A stretch of DNA of 5,636 nt from CBDUXT01 sp965371245. Its GTDB lineage: Bacteria > Planctomycetota > Phycisphaerae > UBA1845. The stretch spans positions 1-5,636 of the forward strand of contig CBDUXT010000171.1 in NCBI GenBank assembly GCA_965371245.1, read 5' to 3'. The notes below the pieces were generated by a model. The model was not told where the DNA came from. It worked only from the letters and a program-made list of their open reading frames with translations, and did not search any database. Positions 1 to 5,636 of the stretch are shown piece after piece; position 1 is the stretch's first letter; the number at the start of each line of letters is the position of its first letter. Both the position numbers and the translations under genes were made by a program.

Positions 1-218
1 GCGGCTCTGACTCGGCAACGAACCCGCAAAACGACGTGTGACCATGCACTAGTGCTGCGACACAGATCAATCGATAGGTGCGACGGTCCGGCGCTCCAGA
101 CCGGGTCTTCGGACGGACAACACGGCGGTGCTGCGGTTGGCCATGGCACCCATCGTTTCATGCATGCCGGACCACTAAAGCCGGGTGGCAGGTGAGCGCA
201 CTGCGCGTTTCGACACGA
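1..218. other. Non-coding stretch downstream of the exported-protein gene
   Basis: I see no supportable gene here. The frames that cross it are Arg/Cys-rich and lack any family motif. It lies 3' of the minus-strand gene ending at 219. It contains a perfect 10-base palindrome GCACTAGTGC (46-55). It also holds a nested inverted repeat: outer arms GTCCG (86-90) and CGGAC (110-114), inner arms AGACC (98-102) and GGTCT (104-108). The nested structure could fold in RNA read from either strand, but no T-run follows it, so I do not call it an intrinsic terminator. Confidence 0.5.
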
Positions 219-707
219 TCAGCCGCGGCTGCTTCGCCGTGGGTTGCGTCCGGTGTCACCGGTGCCTGCGCCGGACGGATCGTTTGGGTCGGCCGACGTG
301 CCGGTGCCGCCTGTTCCGCCGGTATCGAGCGGCGGGATCAAGCTGGACAGATCGGGTACGATCGACGGGAAGCCGGCGCGTTCCAGGAGGAGGTTGCCGA
401 AGAAAACGGCGAACTCAAGAAGCTGATCCGAAAGGATTTCGACCGCGTCCATGCGAAAGAGCGCCAGCGTACCGAGGGTGGTGGACGTGGTGGCGGTGAT
501 CCGCCCTGCCCCCCGCGCCGCGGCCGCGGCATCCTGGGCTCGTGCGACGCCGGCGATCACCATGTTGCCCGGAGCCCGGGCGCCGGCGGCTCGGTTGTTC
601 GCGTCGGCGGTGCCGCCGAGGATGATCGATTGGGCGTTGGCGGTGGATACCGTGGCCAGGCCGAAGCCGACCACCAGCAGGAAGATTCGCGTCGTGGTTC
701 TTGTCAT
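219..707 (-). CDS. Small exported protein of unknown function (signal peptide, Gly/Thr-rich tail)
   Basis: A 162-residue protein that I do not recognise. Residues 1-25 form a textbook Sec signal peptide: Arg-containing N-region (MTRTTTR), hydrophobic core (IFLLVVGFGLATV) and an ANA|Q cleavage site after Ala25. The mature protein is predicted to be periplasmic or secreted. It starts with an Ala/Gly-rich, low-complexity part (about 26-80) that includes a five-Ala run. A mostly apolar segment with helical character follows (about 81-112, ALFRMDAVEILSDQLLEFAV), then a Pro/Leu stretch. The tail (about 129-162) is rich in Gly, Thr, Asp and Pro, ends in Arg/Ser residues and looks disordered. There is no cysteine in the mature part and no catalytic motif that I can see. 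The ATG at 707 is supported by GGGGAA five bases upstream (713-718) and by a good promoter (777-805). The competing plus-strand frame over the same bases lacks such signals. The gene lies 238 bases downstream of gyrA on the same strand but probably has its own transcript. Confidence 0.7.
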   Translation of the reverse strand: MTRTTTRIFLLVVGFGLATVSTANAQSIILGGTADANNRAAGARAPGNMVIAGVARAQDAAAAARGAGRITATTSTTLGTLALFRMDAVEILSDQLLEFAVFFGNLLLERAGFPSIVPDLSSLIPPLDTGGTGGTGTSADPNDPSGAGTGDTGRNPRRSSRG

Positions 708-776
708 CGCAGTTCCCCGTTGACGAACTCCGCGGAGCTACGGGGTCGTCGCACCTCGTCACTCCGTTCGTACCCT

Positions 777-805
777 ATTATTCGGTTCTTGGAGCCAAAT
801 GCCAA
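777..805 (-). promoter_or_regulatory. Sigma70-like promoter for the exported-protein gene
   Basis: Read on the minus strand, TTGGCA (800-805) matches the -35 consensus TTGACA at 5 of 6 bases. AATAAT (777-782) matches the -10 consensus TATAAT at 5 of 6, and the spacer is exactly 17 bases. Transcription would begin near 770, giving a leader of about 60 bases before the ATG at 707. The leader contains a 10-base palindrome CTCCGCGGAG (728-737). Strand, position and spacing all fit; this is a sequence match only. Confidence 0.6.
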
Positions 806-834
806 TCTGAAAACTGTCACGCGACCAGATTTTC

Positions 835-850
835 CACACCGTATGGTGTG
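835..850. repeat. Short perfect inverted repeat (CACACC/GGTGTG)
   Basis: CACACC (835-840) and GGTGTG (845-850) pair perfectly around a four-base loop. It lies about 30 bases upstream of the -35 box of the exported-protein gene and about 95 bases past the gyrA stop. It could be a protein-binding site or a weak hairpin ending gyrA transcription. No T-run follows on either strand, so its role is open. Confidence 0.3.
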
Positions 851-895
851 CCGCTGCTCTTAAGCAGTGCCGATCGCGGCTTTCGTGGAACCCGC

Positions 896-915
896 CCACT
901 GGTCAGGAGCAGTGG
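896..915 (-). other. Hairpin 3' of gyrA, not a canonical terminator
   Basis: CCACTG (896-901) and CAGTGG (910-915) form a perfect six-base stem with an eight-base loop, starting about 30 bases past the gyrA stop codon. In the minus-strand transcript the following bases are GC-rich with no U-run. It may be a weak or Rho-assisted transcript end, or a chance inverted repeat. It is the nearest structure to the end of gyrA. Confidence 0.25.
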
Positions 916-945
916 TACACCCACAAACTCAAGGTTGACCGTACA

Positions 946-3552
946 CTAGTCGGACGCGTCCGGCGCGTCTGGGGTAACCGCATCGGGACTGGTTGATTCG
1001 GGCGTGTTTGTCGATCCACCGTTCTCGGACGTGGCCGGGTCTTCGGGCTCCAGCTTGGCGACGGCGACGACCTGATCCTTCTCGACGAGGCGGATGAGCC
1101 GGACACCCTGGGTGGCGCGCCCGATTTCTCGCACGGCACTCAAATCGGTCCGAAGCATCATCCCGCCCGCGGTGATCATCATCAGTTCGTCGTCGTCTTG
1201 AACCGCTAGAAGGGCGACGACCTTCCCATTTCGCTGGGTCGCCTTGATGTTGATGACCCCCTTCCCGCCGCGCTTGGTTTTTCGATATTCCTTGATGCTG
1301 GTTCGCTTGCCGAAGCCGTTTGCGCAGATGGTCAGCACCGAATCGCCGGGATCGGCGGCCACCATGGAGACGACGGCATCGCCTTTTGCAAGTGCCATTC
1401 CGCGGACACCCCGCGCGGAACGGCCCATGGCACGCACATCCCCCTCGTCGAAGCGAACGGCCATCCCGCCACGTGAGCCGAGCACGATTTCGTTTTCGCC
1501 AGAAGTTCGTTCGACGTTGATCAGTGAATCCTCCGGATCGAGGTTGATAGCGATGATTCCGCTGGCGCGCGGACGGCTGAATGCCGACATCGGGGTCTTC
1601 TTGACCGTCCCATTGGCCGTGGCGAAAAACACGAACGACTCGTCGAATGTTTTGATGGGCAGGACCGCGCGGTGCGCCTCGGCGGGCTGCATGTGAAGCA
1701 GATTGGCGATCGATCGGCCTCGCGACGTGCGGTTCAGCACCGGAAGGTCGAAGACGCGTGCCCAGTACACCCGCCCACGATCCGTGAAGAAGAGCAGGTA
1801 GTCGTGCGTCGATACGACGAACAGGTGTTCGAGGAAGTCGCCGTCTTTGGTGGCGCCGCCGCGGACCCCGCGCCCGCCGCGCCCCTGCTTCCGATAGGAA
1901 TCGATGTCGGTACGCTTGATGTAGCCGCCGCGCGAGATCGTAACGACGACTTGTTCGTCGGGAATGAGTTCCTCGAGGCTGAAGTCCTCGACCGCCGGCA
2001 CAATCTCGGTTCGCCGTTTGTCCGGGAACTTCTGCTTCATCTCATGGAGGTCTTCTCGGATGATGTCGAGAAGGAGGCGTTCCTCTCGAAGGATGGCCTC
2101 GTACCCTTCGATCTCCTCCGCGAGCTTCCCGTATTCACGCGCGAGCTTCTCGATTTCCAACCCGGTGAGACGCTGCAACTGCATGGAGAGAATCGCCGCG
2201 GCCTGCACACCGGTAAGATGAGAGTCGGTGGCTGCGAAGCGCTGGATGAACGACTCGGGCAGCACGCGCACCAGCGTTGCCTGCTCGATGAGCCTGAGGG
2301 GCCGGCTCACCAGGGCGTGCTTGGCGGCGGCCGGATCGGACGAGCCGCGGATCAAGGCGATGATGGCGTCGATGTCGCCCACCGCGAGGATCAGTCCCTC
2401 CACGATGTGGGCACGCTGTTTGGCGCGGCGAAGAAGGAACGAGGTCCGGCGACGAACGACGTCTTTGCGGTGATCTACGTAGAGTTCGATCATCCGGTGG
2501 AGCGTCAGCGTTTCGGGGCGCCGATCCACCAGCGCGATGCTCATGATGTGGTAGTTGCACTGGAGCGGCGTGTACTGAAAGAGTTGGTTGATCGCCACGT
2601 CTTCGTTGGCGCCGCTCTTGAGGTCCACCTCGATGCGTATCGCGAACTTGCGATCGGAGGCGTCGTTGACCGCGGAAACATCTTTGATCGCTCCGGACCT
2701 GACGCCGTCCGCGACTTTCTCGGTGATCGTGCTGCGCAACACACCGTAGGGAATCTCGGTGATGATGACCGTCTTTCGTCCCCCCCGCCGCTCCTCAACA
2801 TGGCATCGCCCACGAATGGTGATGCTGCCCCGGCCGGTGGTATACGCATCGACGATGCCGCGCTGTCCGCAGATCTCCCCCCCGGTCGGGAAGTCGGGAC
2901 CCGGCAGCACGGTCAGCAGCTCCGCGAGGCTCACCGCCGGGTTGTCCAGGTAGGCCAGGATGGCGTCGCACACCTCGCCGACGTTGTGCGGTGGCATATT
3001 GGTGGCCATGCCGACGGCGATGCCGGAGCCGCCGTTCACCAACAGGTTCGGGAACTTCCCCGGCAGGACCGTTGGCTCCTGCCGAGAGTTGTCGTAGTTC
3101 GGGATGAACTTGACCGTGTCGTACTCGAGATCGTCGAGCAGCACGGTCGCTGCAGCAGCCATCCGCGCCTCAGTGTACCGCATGGCCGCAGGCGGATCAC
3201 CATCGACCGAGCCGAAGTTGCCCTGACCGTCGATGAGCGGCTGACGCATGTTCCAAGACTGCGCCAGTCGCACCAACGTCGGATAGATGACGGCATCGCC
3301 ATGCGGGTGGTAGTTCCCGCTGGTATCGCCGCTGATCTTGGAGCATTTCTTGGTTTGTGCCCGCGGTCCGAGGTTCAGGTCGTTCATGGCGACGAGAATC
3401 CGCCGCTGCGAAGGCTTGAGCCCGTCGCGCACGTCCGGAAGGGCGCGGGACATAATGACGCTCATCGAGTAGGTCAGGTAGGAATCCTGCATCTCCTCGA
3501 TCAGCGATTGGTTGACTATTTTTTCGCCGGAGGCCTCGGGGTGTTCCGCCAT
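946..3552 (-). CDS. gyrA: DNA gyrase subunit A
   Basis: An 868-residue, full-length GyrA (E. coli GyrA is 875). With GyrB it forms the A2B2 type II topoisomerase that introduces negative supercoils using ATP. The N-terminal winged-helix/tower region starts with YLTYSMSVIMSRALPDVRDG (25-44). The catalytic pair is Arg125-Tyr126 in PAAMRYTEAR; Tyr126 is expected to make the covalent 5'-phosphotyrosine bond. The quinolone-determining region reads YHPHGDAVIYP (81-91), with Ala87 and Pro91 at the positions of E. coli Ser83 and Asp87. Residues about 360-510 form the coiled coil and dimer gate. The C-terminal DNA-wrapping domain shows six beta-pinwheel blades, starting near 535, 584, 639, 687, 737 and 788. 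The GyrA box is QGRGGRG (556-562), with a related KRGGKG motif at 760-765; the box argues for gyrase over topoisomerase IV. A Pro/Ser/Thr/Asp-rich acidic tail (about 833-868) follows. The start is supported by AAGGA (3559-3563), six bases before the ATG. gyrB is not adjacent; the gene appears monocistronic and divergent from rnd. Confidence 0.97.
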   Translation of the reverse strand: MAEHPEASGEKIVNQSLIEEMQDSYLTYSMSVIMSRALPDVRDGLKPSQRRILVAMNDLNLGPRAQTKKCSKISGDTSGNYHPHGDAVIYPTLVRLAQSWNMRQPLIDGQGNFGSVDGDPPAAMRYTEARMAAAATVLLDDLEYDTVKFIPNYDNSRQEPTVLPGKFPNLLVNGGSGIAVGMATNMPPHNVGEVCDAILAYLDNPAVSLAELLTVLPGPDFPTGGEICGQRGIVDAYTTGRGSITIRGRCHVEERRGGRKTVIITEIPYGVLRSTITEKVADGVRSGAIKDVSAVNDASDRKFAIRIEVDLKSGANEDVAINQLFQYTPLQCNYHIMSIALVDRRPETLTLHRMIELYVDHRKDVVRRRTSFLLRRAKQRAHIVEGLILAVGDIDAIIALIRGSSDPAAAKHALVSRPLRLIEQATLVRVLPESFIQRFAATDSHLTGVQAAAILSMQLQRLTGLEIEKLAREYGKLAEEIEGYEAILREERLLLDIIREDLHEMKQKFPDKRRTEIVPAVEDFSLEELIPDEQVVVTISRGGYIKRTDIDSYRKQGRGGRGVRGGATKDGDFLEHLFVVSTHDYLLFFTDRGRVYWARVFDLPVLNRTSRGRSIANLLHMQPAEAHRAVLPIKTFDESFVFFATANGTVKKTPMSAFSRPRASGIIAINLDPEDSLINVERTSGENEIVLGSRGGMAVRFDEGDVRAMGRSARGVRGMALAKGDAVVSMVAADPGDSVLTICANGFGKRTSIKEYRKTKRGGKGVINIKATQRNGKVVALLAVQDDDELMMITAGGMMLRTDLSAVREIGRATQGVRLIRLVEKDQVVAVAKLEPEDPATSENGGSTNTPESTSPDAVTPDAPDASD

Positions 3553-3618
3553 GAGTCATCCTTGTCCATAAAGCTCCGGGGGCTCTAGCCACATCCCGGC
3601 GCGATTCCATACGTGCCC

Positions 3619-3646
3619 ATTGTACCGGGTCGGCGCTGGGCCACAA
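3619..3646 (-). promoter_or_regulatory. Likely gyrA promoter
   Basis: On the minus strand, TACAAT (3619-3624) matches the -10 consensus at 5 of 6 bases. TTGTGG (3641-3646) keeps the TTG of the -35 element, and the spacer is 16 bases. Transcription would begin near 3612, leaving a leader of about 60 bases. The leader includes a small GC-rich hairpin (about 3572-3584) just before the AAGGA ribosome-binding site. The -10 is good and the -35 is weak. Confidence 0.45.
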
Positions 3647-3669
3647 ATCGAACCGGCCGGACAAAAGCG

Positions 3670-3698
3670 CTGGAACCGCCGCGTCGGATCGGTATGAT
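3670..3698 (+). promoter_or_regulatory. Candidate rnd promoter (good -10, poor -35)
   Basis: TATGAT (3693-3698) matches the -10 consensus at 5 of 6 bases. Seventeen bases upstream, CTGGAA (3670-3675) matches only 3 of 6 of the -35 consensus. Transcription would start near 3705, with a leader of about 45 bases before the ATG at 3750. The position back-to-back with the gyrA promoter makes sense, but the -35 is too weak for a firm call. Confidence 0.3.
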
Positions 3699-3749
3699 GG
3701 GTCGGTCAAACGAATCGAGAACCGGGCCGGGTTCGTTGCCGCACAGCGG

Positions 3750-4979
3750 ATGGAAGAAACTCAGCCCCCGGAGCTACAGGACTTGGCTAGCCGTCTATCG
3801 ACACCCGAACCCTTGCAAGTGACGCAGCAGGACGAGGTGGATCGGGTGTGCGCGTCGTGCCGTGAGGGCGGACGCTTCGGCTTCGACACTGAGTTCGTCA
3901 TGGAGGACCGGTTCGAGTCCGAGGTCTGCCTGATCCAGATTGCAACGCCCGACCTGGTGGCGGTCATCGACCCATTCCTGGACCTCGATCTGCGAGAGAT
4001 CTGGGGCTTGGTGATCGACGACAAGGTTGAGACCATCGTACACGCCGGGCAAGAGGATCTCGCGCTTTGCGTCCAGCATGCGGACGCGGTACCCAGGCGA
4101 GTCTACGACATTCAGATCGCCGCCGGTTTCGCCGGCTACGACTATCCTCTGAGTCTTCAACGACTGATTCAGGCGACGCTACACGTCCGGCTGCACAAGT
4201 CCAAGACCCTCACCGATTGGCGTCGCCGACCGCTCACGGAAGCGCAGATTCGTTACGGGGCCGAGGACGTGTGCTACTTGCTGGCCGTTCGCGACAAGCT
4301 CGAGCGGCGACTGTCCGAGCGGGGTCGCGTTGAATGGGCCGCCGAGGAATTCGCGCGGTTCGAGGAGATGCCTCTCTATCGGCGGGCCGATGAACAGAAG
4401 CTCGTCCGGGTCAAAGGAGCCGGCTCGATGGACGGCAAACATCTGGCGGTCTTGCGTGAGCTTCTGCGCTGGCGAGAGACGATCAGCAAGCAGCTCAACC
4501 GTCCCGTTCGAGTCGTCTTGAAGGACCATCTGTTGGTCGAGATCGCCAAGCTCGGCCTCTGCGTGTTCGAGGAAGTCCGGGATCTTCGCGGTCTGAATCT
4601 AAAGGACCGCCACGTTCACGCGCTCTGCGCGATCGTGACGGCGGCGCTAACGCTTCCGCAAAGCGCCTGGCCGACTGCGGTGCCGCGTGATTCCGAGTCC
4701 CCAGCCGAATCCGCCCTGATTGCGCTCGTGACCGGTGTGATTCGGGGGTACTGCGTACGCGAAGACATCGCGTACGCGCTGGTCGCCTCCAAGAAGTCGA
4801 TCCGCGCCCTAATCCGCCTGGACACCTCAAGAAAGACCGTGAGGCGCGCCGCGGCCGGCTTGCTGGCCGGATGGCGGCATGACGCGATCGGCGGCGTTCT
4901 GGAAGATGTGCTTGCGGGGAAGCGTTCGATCCGGGTGAACCCGGACAAAGGCAATGGGTTCATCGAGGTAACAGAATAG
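3750..4979 (+). CDS. rnd: Ribonuclease D (3'-5' exoribonuclease)
   Basis: A 409-residue RNase D, a DEDD-family 3'-5' exonuclease that trims 3' ends of tRNA precursors and other stable RNAs in the cytoplasm using two metal ions. All catalytic residues are visible: Asp46 and Glu48 in FDTEF (Exo I), Asp103 in HAGQEDL (Exo II), and Tyr169 and Asp173 in RYGAEDVCYL (Exo III, the DEDDy signature Y-x3-D). The segment KSKTLTDWRRRPLTEAQIRY (150-169) is typical of RNase D. An HRDC domain spans about 228-300 (LRELLRWRETISKQLNRPVR). The C-terminal part (about 318-400, ALVASKKSIRALIRL and LLAGWRHDAIGGVL) matches the second helical domain of the family. About 23 residues precede the usual N-terminus, which makes it slightly longer than E. 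coli RNase D (375). The ATG at 3750 has no convincing Shine-Dalgarno sequence. It is still the best start, since no other ATG lies between it and the conserved region or in frame just upstream. It is divergent from gyrA. Confidence 0.95.
   Translation: MEETQPPELQDLASRLSTPEPLQVTQQDEVDRVCASCREGGRFGFDTEFVMEDRFESEVCLIQIATPDLVAVIDPFLDLDLREIWGLVIDDKVETIVHAGQEDLALCVQHADAVPRRVYDIQIAAGFAGYDYPLSLQRLIQATLHVRLHKSKTLTDWRRRPLTEAQIRYGAEDVCYLLAVRDKLERRLSERGRVEWAAEEFARFEEMPLYRRADEQKLVRVKGAGSMDGKHLAVLRELLRWRETISKQLNRPVRVVLKDHLLVEIAKLGLCVFEEVRDLRGLNLKDRHVHALCAIVTAALTLPQSAWPTAVPRDSESPAESALIALVTGVIRGYCVREDIAYALVASKKSIRALIRLDTSRKTVRRAAAGLLAGWRHDAIGGVLEDVLAGKRSIRVNPDKGNGFIEVTE
4753..4777 (+). repeat. Strong inverted repeat inside rnd
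   Basis: GCGTACGCG (4753-4761) and CGCGTACGC (4769-4777) are perfect nine-base complements around a seven-base loop (AAGACAT). Each arm contains the self-complementary core GCGTACGC. The repeat encodes part of CVREDIAYA in the C-terminal helical domain of RNase D. Seven of the nine pairs are G-C, so the mRNA hairpin should be stable. It may simply reflect codon choice. Confidence 0.4.
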
Positions 4980-5048
4980 CCACGGCGCGACGTGTGTTGA
5001 CTTCAGGGACGGTCCAACAGCGCGAACTCGGCGTTTGTTCCGTCATCC
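4980..5048. other. Convergent intergenic gap
   Basis: Sixty-nine bases separate the 3' ends of rnd (plus) and the unrecognised gene (minus). I found no hairpin followed by a T-run on either strand. The best stem is a five-base pairing CGAAC/GTTTG with one G-T wobble near 5022-5036, too weak to call a terminator. Confidence 0.4.
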
Positions 5049-5597
5049 TCATCCATCTGGGTCTTCATGACCCGCCTGGGATGACTTCTTGGGCAGTTCC
5101 TTGACCCTGTGCAATTCACTGTCCGAGATCTCGTCGAAGCGGCGTTCAGCAAGGTGGTACCAACTATTCCCGTGAAAGCGGGGGGTTCCGTACGGATCCC
5201 AAATGAGTTCGCACTCGTGGTATAGCGTACCGTCTGGCATCCGCACCAAAAATCTCAATCGGCTCGGAGGTGGCTCTGTCCTCAGCGAATACTCCCCTTG
5301 TTCATAGACATAGAACTGCTGCCTGCCTTCCCACTCGACGCCAGGGAACGATGCCTTCCCGACCGGCGTGATCAGCGGATCAAACTCACATTGAAACTGC
5401 AAGATGCGCGTGTCCGCCGCGCCGCGAGAACCAGTCGCTTTGAACACCCAGCTCTTGGGCCCTGTTTGAACGATGCCCGGAAAGACCAGCCGGCCATTCT
5501 CAAGCCTGATGGTTTGCTCCCGTTTCTCTCCGTTCTCGGTGTAGGTCAGAACGCCAGCCCGAATCTGCGCATCAAAAGGGCCATGCACGAATGGCAC
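5049..5597 (-). CDS. Hypothetical protein, possibly 5'-truncated
   Basis: A 182-residue frame starting with GTG; I do not recognise the family. It has no signal peptide or membrane segment as read. It is rich in aromatic and alternating polar/apolar residues (for example QIRAGVLTYTENGEK near 11-25, QQFYVYEQGEYSLRTE near 93-108, RLRFLVRMPDGTLYHECELI near 112-131), which suggests a mainly beta-sheet fold. It ends in a charged tail (RVKELPKKSSQAGHEDPDG). The smooth, protein-like composition and the lack of a better frame favour a real coding region. The start is doubtful. The GTG at 5597 has no Shine-Dalgarno sequence. The only in-frame ATG near the 5' end, at 5624-5622, has a good one but is followed at once by TAA. 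GC in sampled 60-base lines is about 53-57%, below gyrA lines (about 60-72%). It could be an intact gene with a weak GTG start, a gene broken by a nonsense codon, or the tail of a longer interrupted gene reaching past the window. Confidence 0.6.
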   Translation of the reverse strand: MPFVHGPFDAQIRAGVLTYTENGEKREQTIRLENGRLVFPGIVQTGPKSWVFKATGSRGAADTRILQFQCEFDPLITPVGKASFPGVEWEGRQQFYVYEQGEYSLRTEPPPSRLRFLVRMPDGTLYHECELIWDPYGTPRFHGNSWYHLAERRFDEISDSELHRVKELPKKSSQAGHEDPDG

Positions 5598-5610
5598 TGC
5601 CGCTTGTGTA

Positions 5611-5636
5611 GTAAGGACTTACATCGGTTTTTCCTT
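5611..5636 (-). promoter_or_regulatory. Shine-Dalgarno plus ATG-TAA start-stop upstream of the hypothetical gene
   Basis: On the minus strand, AAGGA (5632-5636) is followed after seven bases by ATG (5622-5624) and directly by TAA (5619-5621). Both codons are in frame with the downstream GTG-started reading frame, and no further stop occurs between. The site overlaps a near-palindrome GTAAG-GA-CTTAC (5611-5622). It may be the original translation start, now blocked by a nonsense codon or a sequence error. It may instead be a minimal upstream start-stop element, or the end of another gene. Confidence 0.4.

Noticed and set aside
86..114. A nested inverted repeat as a terminator for the exported-protein gene
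   Set aside because: The stems are short, and no T-run follows on the minus strand.
517..530. A 14-base perfect palindrome GCCGCGGCCGCGGC
   Set aside because: It encodes part of an alanine run with alternating GCC/GCG codons; low-complexity coding explains it.
78..863. A 261-residue GTG-started plus-strand frame across the exported-protein gene
   Set aside because: It is Arg/Gly/Cys-rich, lacks a signal or motif, and runs through the promoter of the minus-strand gene, which has a signal peptide, a ribosome-binding site and a promoter.
1672..3588. A 638-residue open frame on the plus strand, antisense to gyrA
   Set aside because: It mirrors the gyrA codons in a GC-rich gene, has His/Arg/Asp-rich composition with no family motif, and gyrA is certain. 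Long antisense frames are expected here.
3197..3709. A 170-residue minus-strand frame overlapping the gyrA start and upstream region
   Set aside because: It is out of frame with gyrA, is Arg/Ala/Pro-rich, and overlaps the probable gyrA promoter; a shadow frame.
13..3741. A 13-base inverted repeat: CGGCAACGAACCC at 13-25 and its complement at 3729-3741
   Set aside because: A match of this length is near chance level in a 5.6 kb window (about 0.2 expected), and nothing at either site suggests a mobile element end.
1..5636. A CRISPR array, tRNA or rRNA gene, insertion sequence, or defence or toxin-antitoxin cluster
   Set aside because: I looked for regularly spaced repeats, conserved RNA gene segments, transposase motifs and typical small gene pairs, and saw none.

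Overview
The window looks like ordinary chromosomal sequence from a high-GC bacterium, most likely a member of the Planctomycetota. That lineage call is an inference from GyrA wording (for example RRILVAMNDLNLGPR and GNYHPHGDAVIYPTLVRLAQ), which resembles planctomycete gyrases as I remember them. It also fits the weak Shine-Dalgarno use at two of the four genes. No mobile element, CRISPR array, tRNA or rRNA was seen.

Layout from left to right. Bases 1-218 hold no convincing gene. Bases 219-707 (minus) encode a small exported protein of unknown function with a clear signal peptide and its own good sigma70-like promoter (777-805). Bases 946-3552 (minus) encode a complete DNA gyrase subunit A. 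A 197-base divergent intergenic region (3553-3749) holds a plausible gyrA promoter on the minus strand and a weaker candidate for rnd on the plus strand. Bases 3750-4979 (plus) encode a complete ribonuclease D with all DEDD catalytic residues. After a 69-base convergent gap, bases 5049-5597 (minus) hold an unrecognised 182-residue reading frame with a GTG start. Just upstream of that GTG is an in-frame ATG directly followed by TAA, placed behind a good Shine-Dalgarno sequence.

The genes do not form one operon or pathway. Gyrase A controls DNA supercoiling, RNase D trims 3' ends of stable RNAs, and the other two are uncharacterised. gyrB is not in the window. I found no convincing new multi-gene system. 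The points most worth a second look are the start-stop arrangement at the right edge, the Ala/Pro pair at the quinolone-contact positions of GyrA, and the small exported protein with a Gly/Thr-rich tail.
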